From NCBI GenBank assembly GCA_009901575.1, contig WXYP01000004.1, positions 186,001 through 250,000 of the forward strand: a stretch of 64,000 nt of DNA, given 5' to 3'. Below the pieces are notes generated by a model that had not been told where the DNA came from, made no database searches, and saw nothing but the letters and a program-made list of their open reading frames with translations. The stretch is from Flavobacteriaceae bacterium R38. GTDB taxonomy: Bacteria; Bacteroidota; Bacteroidia; Flavobacteriales; Flavobacteriaceae. Made by a program: the position numbers and the translations under genes. Below are positions 18,801-27,250 of the stretch, piece by piece. Position 1 is the stretch's first letter. Each line of letters opens with the position of its first letter.

Positions 18801-18934
18801 CTGTTTCCAGAGAATTAACCGGAAAAATTGATGCAGAGCTAGTCAAGTTTGACAAACTGGTTTCAGAAGAGATTGCTAGTTTTAATAAACAATTTAATGA
18901 TAGAAAATTGAACTATCTGTTTATAGAAGATTAG
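15803..18934 (+). CDS. Secreted BNR-repeat / VPS10-like beta-propeller protein
   Basis: This 1043-residue protein has a signal peptide (residues 1-24, ending DTQAQ). Two beta-propeller-type regions follow, marked by many Asp-box/BNR motifs such as TEDGGRIW, SEDAGKTWK, STDGGKTWK, STDSGETWK, SEDGGETWR and TKDGGQNWE between about residues 80 and 680. After residue 880 comes a charged, probably coiled-coil helix. It belongs to a large family annotated as glycosyl-hydrolase-like or sortilin-like, but no catalytic residues are evident. There is no T9SS sorting domain, so a periplasmic or surface location is likely. The gene stands alone and is followed by a strong terminator. Confidence 0.88.
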   Translation: MRTTILKISLLIIIFLGVNFDTQAQRRRKSKTIEVPFQEDLYKSIDYRLIGPFRGGRSAAVTGVPGKPNLFYFGATGGGIWKTEDGGRIWENISDGYFGGSIGSITVSKSDHNVIYVGGGEKTVRGNVSSGYGIWKSEDAGKTWKPMGLKDSRHVTRIAVHPTNSDIVYASVMGNIYKPTSERGVYKSTDGGKTWKKTLFANEHAGAVDLIIDPNNPRNLYASTWRVQRTPYSLSSGGEGSALWKSTDSGETWKEISTNKGFAKGILGIIGVTVSPVNSERVWAIVENKEKGGVYRSEDGGETWRQVNSSRSLRQRAWYYTRIYADTQDEDVVYVMNVNYHKSKDGGANFSSLRAPHGDHHDLWIAPENPKRMIIGDDGGAQVTYDGGETWSTYHNQPTSQFYRVTTDNHFPYRIYAAQQDNSTIRISHRSDGFSIGEDDWEPTAGGESAHIAVDPKDNEIVYGGSYDGFLTRVNHRTGTTRAINVWPDNPMGHGAEDFKYRFQWNFPIIFSRHNPNKLYTFSNHVHVTENEGQSWDVISPDLTRNDPEKLKSSGGPITQDNTSVEYYCTIFAANESPLKEGLLWVGSDDGLIHVTKDGGQNWENVTPTNMPKWLMINSIEPSPFDEGTCYVAGTLYKTGDFTPYLYKTTDYGKTWTKITTGIESEHFTRVLRADPKRKGLLYAGTETGMYISFNDGQSWQKFQLNLPIVPITDLTIKENNLIVATQGRSLWIIDDLTVLHQLSDDMKTKNTILFQPKDSYRTGGGGGRASNTAGTNHPNGVITHFYLKDYDAEKDKVSLTYMDTKGDTIQTYSTKSKENKLTVKKGGNSFVWNTRYEGAERLPGMILWAANLSGSKAVPGNYKVSLKVNDEETSQTFKIIPDPRAESSVADMQKQFDFVENVNKTVDKAHKSIKKIRKIRKQLEAFEKQYKENEGLKDLRDKAKDLREQFTKIEETLYQTKNRSGQDPLNFPIRLTNKLAAVASLITRGDFPPTDQDIAVSRELTGKIDAELVKFDKLVSEEIASFNKQFNDRKLNYLFIED

Positions 18935-18961
18935 CATAGTTTTTTAAAGTGTTATTTAATT

Positions 18962-18997
18962 CAAGTATCCTATTTTTGTAGGATACTTGTTTTTTTA
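18962..18997 (+). terminator. Rho-independent terminator after the BNR gene
   Basis: An 11-bp stem, CAAGTATCCTA paired with TAGGATACTTG around a 6-nt loop, is followed by a run of T. An open reading frame extends back into this hairpin, which helps exclude the more upstream hemJ starts. Confidence 0.9.
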
Positions 18998-19052
18998 TAT
19001 CAATTATTATTTGAGTAATATATGGTATTATAGCAATCTAAAATACATTGTT

Positions 19053-19604
19053 TTGAACGAACTCTATTTTTATATTAAGGCATTACACCTGATTTTTGTG
19101 ATTACCTGGTTCGCAGGGTTATTTTATATTCCGAGATTGTTTATCTATCAAATCGAGGCATTTCACAAGCCTTCTCCGGATAAAGAAATACTAGGGAAAC
19201 AATTGAAACTGATGGCAAAAAGACTATGGTTTATTATTACCTGGCCGTCTGCTATCCTGGCTGTTTTCTTTGCGATCTGGCTATTAATTTTGGCACCTTC
19301 TTTCTTATTACAAGGATGGATGCATCTAAAATTGACTTTTGTAGTATTATTGATCTTGTATCATTTAAAATCGCATAAAATCTATAAACAACTCCAGGTA
19401 GATGTTGTAAAATATTCGACCACATATATGCGTATTTGGAATGAAGGAGCAACAGTGATCTTATTTGCGATCATATTTTTAGTGATTTTAAGAAATAGTT
19501 TAAGTTGGATTTTTGGAGTTATCGGACTTGTTTCACTGGCGGTACTTTTGATGTTGGGAATTCGTTTTTATAAAAAAATCAGAAATAAAAACCCTGAAGC
19601 TTAA
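19053..19604 (+). CDS. hemJ: Protoporphyrinogen IX oxidase HemJ
   Basis: This roughly 183-residue membrane protein has about four to five helices. The N-terminal LYFYIKALHLIFVITWFAG carries the conserved heme-axial His and a Trp. HemJ oxidises protoporphyrinogen IX to protoporphyrin IX, the step between HemF and HemH, and no hemG or hemY gene is present nearby. The frame is open back to a TTG at 18987, but that lies in the upstream terminator and encodes a poorly related segment. The TTG at 19053 (NELYFYIKALH) matches the family N-terminus. Confidence 0.88.
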   Translation: MNELYFYIKALHLIFVITWFAGLFYIPRLFIYQIEAFHKPSPDKEILGKQLKLMAKRLWFIITWPSAILAVFFAIWLLILAPSFLLQGWMHLKLTFVVLLILYHLKSHKIYKQLQVDVVKYSTTYMRIWNEGATVILFAIIFLVILRNSLSWIFGVIGLVSLAVLLMLGIRFYKKIRNKNPEA

Positions 19605-19748
19605 CAAATAGTTTTATCGATGTTACCCGATGAAGAAGTAGCTGAGGTTCCAAAACTATTAATCCTTTGAAAACCATTTAAACTGGCGTGATTATTGTTA
19701 TCTTTAGGAGGTATTTTATTAATAATTATAATATTAACAGATTAACGT

Positions 19749-21200
19749 GTGAATAAAAAACTATCTCTTCGATCACGTATTTTTATAACCATGATTTTGC
19801 TGGTCGTTATTGCTTCAATATTGATAGCAGGAGTAACGATTTATCAATACAGAGAGCAATCTAAAGACTATCACGAAAAAAGGTTAGAGCGAAAAGAAGA
19901 GCAGATTATTGCCAGTGTTAACTATGCGATCAGAAATACTACTTACCCCAGGGAAACAAAATACTTAAATTTAATTTTTAAAGATAAAATATACGAAATA
20001 GCAGATGTGCAGAACTCTTCTTTTAACATTTATGATTTAGAAGGAAGTCTGATGAAAAGCTCTAAAGAAGGTTTTGTAGAAGAAATAGAAGAACAATGCT
20101 TAGATCCGGAAGTTCTCAATAATTTAGACTTGTCTATTGACAAACGCTATGTGGTAAAAGATTTTTTAGCAGGAGACCGATATCAATCATTATATACTTA
20201 CATCTATGATCTCAAGTTTAAACCTATCGGAATATTAAACCTTCCTTATTTTGAAGATGACTCTTTTAATAACCTGGAGCTTCGTGAGTTTTTATCCAGG
20301 TTGGCAGTAGTTTATCTTTTTATGTTGTTAATCGCCATTTTTCTGGCTTATTTCATTTCAAAATATATAACTCGTTCATTAAAAACGGTATCAGAAAAAC
20401 TGGATCAAACCAGGTTGAGCAAACGCAATCAAAAGATATTGATCAATGCCCCTAGCTTGGAAGTAGGAAATCTTATTGAAGCCTATAACGGAATGATAGA
20501 CGAACTGGAAGAAAGTGCTGTAAAATTAGCTAAAAGCGAACGCGAACAGGCATGGAGAGAAATGGCCAAACAAGTAGCGCATGAAATTAAAAACCCATTA
20601 ACTCCAATGCGTTTAACTGTCCAGAATTTTCAACGCAAATTTGATCCTCAGGATGAAAATATAAATCAGAAGTTAGATGAATACTCAAAAACGTTAATTC
20701 AGCAAATCGATACGATGAGTAGTATTGCTTCTGCGTTTTCAAACTTTGCTGAAATGCCGGCACAACAAAAAGAAACACTCAACATTGTTGAAGTTGTAAA
20801 ACTGGCATTAGAAATCTTTAATGAGAGCTATATAGAATTTGTTACCGCAGAAAAAGAGATTATAGCAAAACTGGATAGGACTCAACTTATAAGAGTAATT
20901 ACCAATCTGGTAAAAAATGCAATTCAGGCTGTTACAGAAAATAGCGATGAAACTCCTAAAGTTATAGTATCTGTTGCGTCTGTAAACGATTTAGTAGAGA
21001 TAACAGTCGAAGATAACGGGATAGGTGTCAAAGACGAAAATAAAGACATGGTGTTTGAACCTAAATTTACAACGAAAAGTAGTGGAATGGGACTCGGATT
21101 AGGAATGGTGAAAAATATTGTGGAAACCTACGATGGAAGTATTAAATTTACATCCGAATTTAAAAAAGGGTCAACGTTCACAGTGACCTTTCCAAAATAA
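19749..21200 (+). CDS. NtrY-like sensor histidine kinase
   Basis: This 483-residue membrane kinase begins at a GTG. Helices at about 11-32 and 186-207 bracket a periplasmic sensor domain, followed by a HAMP linker (about 205-260). The phosphorylated His is His278 in QVAHEIKNPLTPMRL. An N box (TNLVKNAIQAV), G1 (VEDNGIGVKDE) and G2 (GMGLGLGMVKNIVE) complete the ATPase domain. The H-box sequence is typical of the NtrY group. No response regulator lies beside it. An enoyl-CoA hydratase gene follows after 12 bp, suggesting an operon. The signal is unknown. Confidence 0.9.
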   Translation: MNKKLSLRSRIFITMILLVVIASILIAGVTIYQYREQSKDYHEKRLERKEEQIIASVNYAIRNTTYPRETKYLNLIFKDKIYEIADVQNSSFNIYDLEGSLMKSSKEGFVEEIEEQCLDPEVLNNLDLSIDKRYVVKDFLAGDRYQSLYTYIYDLKFKPIGILNLPYFEDDSFNNLELREFLSRLAVVYLFMLLIAIFLAYFISKYITRSLKTVSEKLDQTRLSKRNQKILINAPSLEVGNLIEAYNGMIDELEESAVKLAKSEREQAWREMAKQVAHEIKNPLTPMRLTVQNFQRKFDPQDENINQKLDEYSKTLIQQIDTMSSIASAFSNFAEMPAQQKETLNIVEVVKLALEIFNESYIEFVTAEKEIIAKLDRTQLIRVITNLVKNAIQAVTENSDETPKVIVSVASVNDLVEITVEDNGIGVKDENKDMVFEPKFTTKSSGMGLGLGMVKNIVETYDGSIKFTSEFKKGSTFTVTFPK

Positions 21201-21212
21201 AAAATTACAATC

Positions 21213-21995
21213 ATGGATTACCAGAATATTCTTGTTGAGATTACATCTACTACGGCAATTGTTACAATTAACAGACCTTCTAAGCTTAATGCTTTAAACA
21301 GAGAGACTATTAATGAATTACACGAAGCGTTTAAACATCTTGAAGGAGATGGTAATATAAAAGCAATTATCATTACCGGAAGTGGAGAAAAAGCATTTGT
21401 AGCAGGAGCCGATATCTCTGAATTTGCCGATTTTTCAGTTTCCGAAGGTGGAGCTTTAGCAGCTAACGGACAGGAATTGTTATTTGATTTTGTAGAAAAT
21501 TTATCAACCCCGGTTATTGCTGCTGTAAACGGATTTGCTCTTGGTGGAGGATTAGAATTAGCCATGGCCTGTCATTTTAGAATTGCAAGTGATAATGCCA
21601 GAATGGGACTACCTGAAGTATCTTTAGGAGTGATTCCGGGTTATGGAGGTACACAACGCTTACCGCAATTGGTAGGTAAAGGAATGGCAATGGAGATGAT
21701 TATGACTGCAGGAATGATCAATGCAGAAAAAGCATTAGCTACAGGTTTGGTTAACCAGGTAGTTAGCCAGGATGAATTATTACCACTTTGTGAAAAACTG
21801 GCAGCCAAAATTAGTAACAACTCTTCTGTAGCCATAGGGAAAGCAATTGAAGCTGTTAATTCCGGATTTAAAGATGGTGTAGACGGTTATCAGGCAGAAA
21901 TAAGGTTATTTGGAGAAAGTTTTGGTACTGAAGATTTTAAAGAAGGAACTACTGCTTTTTTAGAAAAAAGGAAGGCAGATTTCCCTGGGAGATAA
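21213..21995 (+). CDS. Enoyl-CoA hydratase/isomerase family protein
   Basis: This 260-residue crotonase-fold protein has the oxyanion-hole motif AFVAGADISEF (about 62-72) and the second catalytic block NGFALGGGLELAMACHFR (about 107). Glu residues in GGLELA and in LPEVSLGVIPGYGGTQRL match those used by enoyl-CoA hydratase. It likely hydrates 2-enoyl-CoA in fatty acid breakdown, but related dehydratases cannot be excluded. It lies 12 bp after the kinase gene. Confidence 0.92.
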   Translation: MDYQNILVEITSTTAIVTINRPSKLNALNRETINELHEAFKHLEGDGNIKAIIITGSGEKAFVAGADISEFADFSVSEGGALAANGQELLFDFVENLSTPVIAAVNGFALGGGLELAMACHFRIASDNARMGLPEVSLGVIPGYGGTQRLPQLVGKGMAMEMIMTAGMINAEKALATGLVNQVVSQDELLPLCEKLAAKISNNSSVAIGKAIEAVNSGFKDGVDGYQAEIRLFGESFGTEDFKEGTTAFLEKRKADFPGR

Positions 21996-22011
21996 TTAAT
22001 ATCATATCTTT

Positions 22012-22086
22012 TGTCATTCCCGCGAAAGCGGGAATCTTATTTATTTACTAATGCTTTTTTTAGATTCCTGCTTTCGCAGGAATGAC
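22012..22086. repeat. Dispersed palindromic repeat (GTCATTCC...CGAAAGC family), well preserved
   Basis: The left arm TGTCATTCCCGCGAAAGCGG (22012 on, itself a hairpin) pairs with a right arm at 22063-22086 ending in GCAGGAATGACA. It lies just after the enoyl-CoA hydratase stop, as a terminator might. A second copy is at 2270-2339. Confidence 0.85.
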
Positions 22087-22238
22087 AGTACTACAATTAA
22101 TAATATTATTTGTAAGGAATCAAACTTCTTAAAAATAGAGTTTATCCTTTTAGAATATTCTTAACTTATTTTCGTTTTAGATATAGTTAGATAACCCCAA
22201 CTATCTAACTAACAACCAAGAACCAAACCAAACCTCTT

Positions 22239-23777
22239 ATGCAAAAATTGCTTCTTTTTAGTTGCTTTTTTCTGTTGACTATTTCTCTTTTTAGCCAGGA
22301 AGAAGACAAATTGTATACCGTTAGTAAAAGTCTGAGTGATAAATATAAGTTCTCTAATATTAAAGCCATAGATGAAGACGCTTCAGGTGGAGTAGTGATT
22401 GTAAGAGCATATTACGGCGGAATGATTATGCGGCTTAAAGGGTATTATATAGAGCATTACAACAAAGACCTGGAATTAGTTAATGAATATGATTATGCCG
22501 TAGATGATGTAGAGATACAAGGTGTTTTTATAGCTGATGATAGAATTACTGTCCTTGAAGTAAATTATGATAAAATAAGAAAAGCTTATGTGTATTGGGC
22601 TAACAGCACATCTTTATCACATTTTAACTTTAAACGAACACAGCTATTTCATTTCATAAGAGAAAAAGAAAAACGGGTTAACTTTTTAAAGAATCCGGAT
22701 CCTCCTTTTGAAGATAAATTCTATTCTCAATTGCTGTTCGATTCGAATAAAAAAGTATTTACCATTATAACCGATAGTAAAAAGAAAGGCAGAGATGTTC
22801 AATTAATTCACCTGTTCGATACTCAATTAAATAATAAAGGAGAGTATTTCCTGGAGAAAGAAACCGAAAACAGGCATTTGGTTTTTGAAAATATAGAATA
22901 CGATCAGGGAAAAGATGCATTATATCTTTTAGGAAAAGCCTATGAAAAAGGGAAACGAACAAAAGCAATATCTTTAAAATATGCATATCAAATCTTTAGA
23001 TTACAACAAGAAGAAATGACCGTGACACAATTTGATACTCAAGATCGTTATGCAAGTTCGTTAAAACTACTTTTATATGACGATGAATTAAAATGTGTTG
23101 GATTCTACTCGAATAGAAGCGATAATAGATATAGAGGGTTGGTGTATACAACACTGGACAAATCTTCTCTGGAAGTAAAGAAGCAGAAATATAACCCTTT
23201 TTCAGAACAGTTTATGGTAGACAAATATGGAGCTGAAGTCGAAAAAGAGTTGAGTAACCTAACCTTTAAAGATATTTATCAGACAGAAGACGGAGCTGTT
23301 ATTTTTAATGCCGAAGAACGTTATATGAAAAGTAATTATAAAAGTACAGCCGGTGATTCCAGGAAAAAAGTGAACAGATATCATTTCAATGATATTGTAT
23401 GTGCAAAATTAAATAGTGAAGGGAACATGGAATGGGCCCGTAATATTAACAAAGCTGAATCGACTACAGGAGATCAGGCATATGTTTCGTATACATCGGT
23501 TTTTGGAAGCAACAAGAATTGTTTTTTTATAAATTCAGGAGCAATTCCTCAAAAAATATCTAAAAATCGTATCCTTTTTAAGAAAGGATATAGTAAAATT
23601 CCTAATGTCTACATGATAGATATTAACAGTAAAGGAGAAATGACCTATAAAGAAGTTGTAAACAGTAAAGATTTTCGATTTCCTGTAATGGTTTCCAAAG
23701 GAATTGTATCTAACAATCAGGTTTACTTTTTAGCGAGAAGAGGAAATAAAAAACAAATTTTGAAAATACCATTTTAA
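22239..23777 (+). CDS. Secreted protein of unknown function, paralogue 1
   Basis: This 512-residue protein has a signal peptide (residues 1-20, ending SLFSQ). The mature part is rich in short beta-strand-like segments and may be a beta-propeller, which is an inference. It shares an ordered set of motifs with its downstream neighbour: KGYYIEHYNKDLELVNEYDY (about 68), YLLGKAYEKGK, YNPFSEQFMVDKYG, ARNINKAES and a C-terminal GNKKQILK. No known domain or catalytic motif was recognised. No sorting domain or lipobox is present, so it is probably periplasmic. Confidence 0.8.
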   Translation: MQKLLLFSCFFLLTISLFSQEEDKLYTVSKSLSDKYKFSNIKAIDEDASGGVVIVRAYYGGMIMRLKGYYIEHYNKDLELVNEYDYAVDDVEIQGVFIADDRITVLEVNYDKIRKAYVYWANSTSLSHFNFKRTQLFHFIREKEKRVNFLKNPDPPFEDKFYSQLLFDSNKKVFTIITDSKKKGRDVQLIHLFDTQLNNKGEYFLEKETENRHLVFENIEYDQGKDALYLLGKAYEKGKRTKAISLKYAYQIFRLQQEEMTVTQFDTQDRYASSLKLLLYDDELKCVGFYSNRSDNRYRGLVYTTLDKSSLEVKKQKYNPFSEQFMVDKYGAEVEKELSNLTFKDIYQTEDGAVIFNAEERYMKSNYKSTAGDSRKKVNRYHFNDIVCAKLNSEGNMEWARNINKAESTTGDQAYVSYTSVFGSNKNCFFINSGAIPQKISKNRILFKKGYSKIPNVYMIDINSKGEMTYKEVVNSKDFRFPVMVSKGIVSNNQVYFLARRGNKKQILKIPF

Positions 23778-23836
23778 AATTGTAATAAAAGCTTTACTTT
23801 TAATATTGAAATCACATAAATAGTAAAGAAGACATT

Positions 23837-25357
23837 ATGAAAAAGCTTTTATTCTTAATCGTTAGCTTGTTGTTAACGTCACTGACTGCTCAGGAAATCA
23901 ACGTAGAAGTATTAAAAAGTGAAGTATTTAAGGATGAAAGAAGAAAGTCTTATCTGGTTGCTTTGGATAAAGATGATAAAGGAGGAGTGGTTGTAATTAG
24001 ATCGTATCCGAAAGGGTATTATATAGAACATTATGACAAAGATTTTAAACTGATTAATGAATATGATTATAAAATCAGAGGAAGTAATGTTTTAGGAACA
24101 TTTGTTTTTGAAAATGATATTAATATGATTGAAGTAGTTTACAATGAAACTTTAAGATCGTATGACTATATAGCTAATTCAGCGTCTTTAGCTGATTTTG
24201 AATTTAATAGAAAAGTACTTTTTCGTATTGAAAGTAAAAAAGTTAAAAGAGCGAGATTCTTCAGCTTGTTTTCAGGAAGATTAGATAGCGATTATATATC
24301 ACAATACATTATTAATAAATCTAAAACTTCCTTTGCTATAACTGTAGATATAAAAAATAAGGAAAAAGAAACACATCAGTTATTTCTTTTTGATAGTAAG
24401 CTGAATAAAAAACTTGACTATACTTTTAAAAGAGACATTAAAGACAGGAAATTTATATACGAGAATATAGAAATCTCTAAAAATGGAGATGCAATTTATT
24501 TATTGGGAAAGGCATATACAGAAGAAAAGAAAAAGAAAACTAAAGGAGGGAAATATCAGTATGAATTGTATAGGATTTCAAATGGAGAAAGTAAAAAACA
24601 AGTTTTTGATACCGAAGAGCATTTTTCAGGCTCATTAAAAGTAATCTTAAATAATAATAAGCTTATATGTGTAGGCTTTTATTCAGATAAGAAAGATAAC
24701 CGGTATAAAGGGTTGAGTTATTTTGAATTAAATCCGACAACTTTAGAAATTAATACTTCTAAATATAATCCATTTACAAAACAATTTATATTAGATAAAT
24801 ATGGAAAAGAAAAAGAAAAAGAATTGAAAAACCTTTCTTTTAGAGATATTCATATAACTGATAAGAATGAAATTATTTTTAATGCAGAAGAGTTCTATGT
24901 TTCTTCTTGGTATGTAGCGAATCAATATGGTGGAGGAACATGGAACCATAGCTATAATTACAACGATATTGTAAGTGCTATGATAGATGCTCAAGGCAAT
25001 CTTAAATGGGCTCGTAATATTAATAAGAACCAAGTTTCAGGAGGAGTTGCAAACTATATTTCTTATACTTCACTTACAAAAAACAATAATACTTATTTCA
25101 TTATTAATTCTAGCGATGAAATTAAATCAATAAAAAATAACAGGGTTCAATTTGGACAAGCTTCAATTAGAAAATCAAATTTAAATGTCCTCAGAATAGA
25201 TGAAGAAGGTAACTTTGATTACAAAGAGCTTTTAAATAGTAAAAATAATGAAGTTCCTTTTATGGTAGGGCTTGGTATTATTGATGCGACATCTGGTGAA
25301 GCTTTTTTTCTGGGAAGAAAAGGTCCTAAAAAACAATTATTGAAACTCATGTTTTAA
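23837..25357 (+). CDS. Secreted protein of unknown function, paralogue 2
   Basis: This 506-residue protein is a tandem paralogue of the preceding gene, with the same length and motif order: KGYYIEHYDKDFKLINEYDY (about 54), YLLGKAYTEEK, YNPFTKQFILDKYG, WARNINKNQ and GPKKQLLK at the end. The signal peptide is residues 1-18, ending SLTAQ. By eye roughly 40 percent is identical, so the duplication is old. The genes are 59 bp apart and probably co-transcribed. Function is unknown. Confidence 0.8.
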   Translation: MKKLLFLIVSLLLTSLTAQEINVEVLKSEVFKDERRKSYLVALDKDDKGGVVVIRSYPKGYYIEHYDKDFKLINEYDYKIRGSNVLGTFVFENDINMIEVVYNETLRSYDYIANSASLADFEFNRKVLFRIESKKVKRARFFSLFSGRLDSDYISQYIINKSKTSFAITVDIKNKEKETHQLFLFDSKLNKKLDYTFKRDIKDRKFIYENIEISKNGDAIYLLGKAYTEEKKKKTKGGKYQYELYRISNGESKKQVFDTEEHFSGSLKVILNNNKLICVGFYSDKKDNRYKGLSYFELNPTTLEINTSKYNPFTKQFILDKYGKEKEKELKNLSFRDIHITDKNEIIFNAEEFYVSSWYVANQYGGGTWNHSYNYNDIVSAMIDAQGNLKWARNINKNQVSGGVANYISYTSLTKNNNTYFIINSSDEIKSIKNNRVQFGQASIRKSNLNVLRIDEEGNFDYKELLNSKNNEVPFMVGLGIIDATSGEAFFLGRKGPKKQLLKLMF

Positions 25358-25464
25358 ATAGAGTTCTCTTAGAAAATAATTCCCGTAGTTGCAGTTGATT
25401 TAAGACAAAAAGATTTTCAAAGTAATGAGTGTAGTGTACTTTTATTTACAATAATAGAAGTACA

Positions 25465-26538
25465 ATGAAAACAAATCAAGTCATAAAGGGAAGAGGAGCG
25501 CAATCTAAATCAGATAATCGTTTTAGTAGTATACATTACGAAATGCGAGACGATTTTTTAGAGTATTGTCGTGTAGAAGGAGATGAAGCTGATGATAATA
25601 AAACCCAATACATTAAGGTTTTTCCAAAAACAATAGTCAATAAAGTAGAAAGCCCAGATATCGGAATGACGTACTCTATGAATCCGTATCAGGGATGTGA
25701 GCACGGTTGTATTTATTGTTATGCCAGAAACAGCCATGAATATTGGGGGTATGGAGCCGGACTTGATTTTGAACGTAGGATTTTAGTTAAACAAGATGCT
25801 CCGAAATTATTAGAACAAAAATTAAAAAGTAAACACTGGGAAGCACATCCGATTGTGTTATCAGGAAATACAGATTGTTATCAACCTGCAGAGAAAAAAT
25901 TTCAAATTACCAGGCAATGCCTTGAAGTATTTTTGAAGTATAAACATCCGGTAGGGATGATTACTAAAAATGCCTTAATCACAAGAGATTTGGATCTTTT
26001 AAAAGAACTGGCAGAAAATCAGTTAATAGCGGTGAATATTTCTATCACTTCATTATCTGAAACTACACGTCGTGTATTAGAACCCAGAACAGCTACGATT
26101 AAAAGACGTTTTGAAACGGTTAAAACATTAACAGATCATGGTATTCCTGTTAATGTAATGATTGCTCCTGTGATTCCATCTATTAATAGTCATGAAATTT
26201 TGCCACTTGCAAAGAAAGCATCAGAAATGGGAGCGTCTTCAATTGCTTTTACAGTAGTAAGACTCAATGGGGCCATCGGACAAATTTTTACAGATTGGAT
26301 TAGTAAAACAATGCCAGATAGAGCAGAAAAAGTGATACATCAAATACAAGAATGTCATGGAGGGACGCTAAATGACAGCAGATATGGAGTCAGAACCAGA
26401 GGAGAAGGTAAAATTGCAGAACAAATCCATCATCTTTTTCATTTGGCAAAACATAAATATTTTAGAGATAAAAAGATGCCTCCTTTAAATAGAACATTAC
26501 ATGAACAATTTAAAAATGGTCAGTTAAAATTGTTTTAA
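25465..26538 (+). CDS. PA0069-family radical SAM protein
   Basis: This 357-residue protein has the radical SAM cluster motif CEHGCIYCYARNSHEYWG (about residues 78-95), in which three Cys bind a [4Fe-4S] cluster. The following residues LDFERRILVK and GNTDCYQPAEKKFQ are typical of the spore-photoproduct-lyase-like PA0069 group. The substrate of the group is unknown; members are widely distributed outside spore formers. It stands alone, and the convergent HD gene follows after about 60 bp. Confidence 0.9.
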   Translation: MKTNQVIKGRGAQSKSDNRFSSIHYEMRDDFLEYCRVEGDEADDNKTQYIKVFPKTIVNKVESPDIGMTYSMNPYQGCEHGCIYCYARNSHEYWGYGAGLDFERRILVKQDAPKLLEQKLKSKHWEAHPIVLSGNTDCYQPAEKKFQITRQCLEVFLKYKHPVGMITKNALITRDLDLLKELAENQLIAVNISITSLSETTRRVLEPRTATIKRRFETVKTLTDHGIPVNVMIAPVIPSINSHEILPLAKKASEMGASSIAFTVVRLNGAIGQIFTDWISKTMPDRAEKVIHQIQECHGGTLNDSRYGVRTRGEGKIAEQIHHLFHLAKHKYFRDKKMPPLNRTLHEQFKNGQLKLF

Positions 26539-26596
26539 ATGATAAACTCTCTGTAAATGTGTAATCTCAACACTCATTACTAACTACTCAATACTA

Positions 26597-27250
26597 TTAC
26601 AATTCCCCATTCCATTCTTTATAAAACTGGTCAAGATAATGTTCCATAAACAAATGTCTTTTTTCAGCAAGTTTTTTACCTGTAACGGTATTCATTCTGT
26701 TTTTCAGCAAGAGTAGTTTTTCGTAGAAATGATTAATAGTAGGTGCAGTAGATTTTTTATACTCTTCTTTGGTCATTTTTAGGTTGGGGGGTACTTCCGG
26801 ATCGTATAATGCCCGATTTTTAAATCCGCCATAATTAAAAGTCCGGGCTATTCCTATAGCACCAATGGCATCTAACCGATCTGCATCCTGTACGATAGCC
26901 AATTCAGGTGAAGTAAAAGTTTGCTCAGTATTTCCACCTTTAAATGAAATATGTTTTATTATATTTTCAACGTGAACGATAACTTTTTCATCTACATAAA
27001 GTGAAGTAAGAAACTCCCTTGCTTTTTTAGGGCCAACAGACTCATCTCCATTATAAAACTTAGAATCAGCTATATCATGTAGTAAAGCACCTAATGAAAC
27101 TATAAAATGATCTGCCTTTTCTTCTTTTGAAATTAATAATGCATTTTTGTAAACACGTTCTATATGAAACCAATCATGTCCGCCCTCTGCATCTTTTAAT
27201 GTCTCTTTTACAAAAATGATTGTTTTTTCTATGATTTCAACGGCTGTCAT
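26597..27250 (-). CDS. HD-domain phosphohydrolase
   Basis: This 217-residue protein shows the HD metal site: GHDWFHIERVYKNA (about 23), LLHDIADSKF (about 55) and late QDADRLDAIGAIG (about 120). These are typical of small cytoplasmic HD hydrolases acting on nucleotides or phosphate esters; the true substrate is unknown. Its ATG overlaps the plsC-like stop by 4 bp (ATGA), so it is translationally coupled to that gene. Confidence 0.88.
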   Translation of the reverse strand: MTAVEIIEKTIIFVKETLKDAEGGHDWFHIERVYKNALLISKEEKADHFIVSLGALLHDIADSKFYNGDESVGPKKAREFLTSLYVDEKVIVHVENIIKHISFKGGNTEQTFTSPELAIVQDADRLDAIGAIGIARTFNYGGFKNRALYDPEVPPNLKMTKEEYKKSTAPTINHFYEKLLLLKNRMNTVTGKKLAEKRHLFMEHYLDQFYKEWNGEL

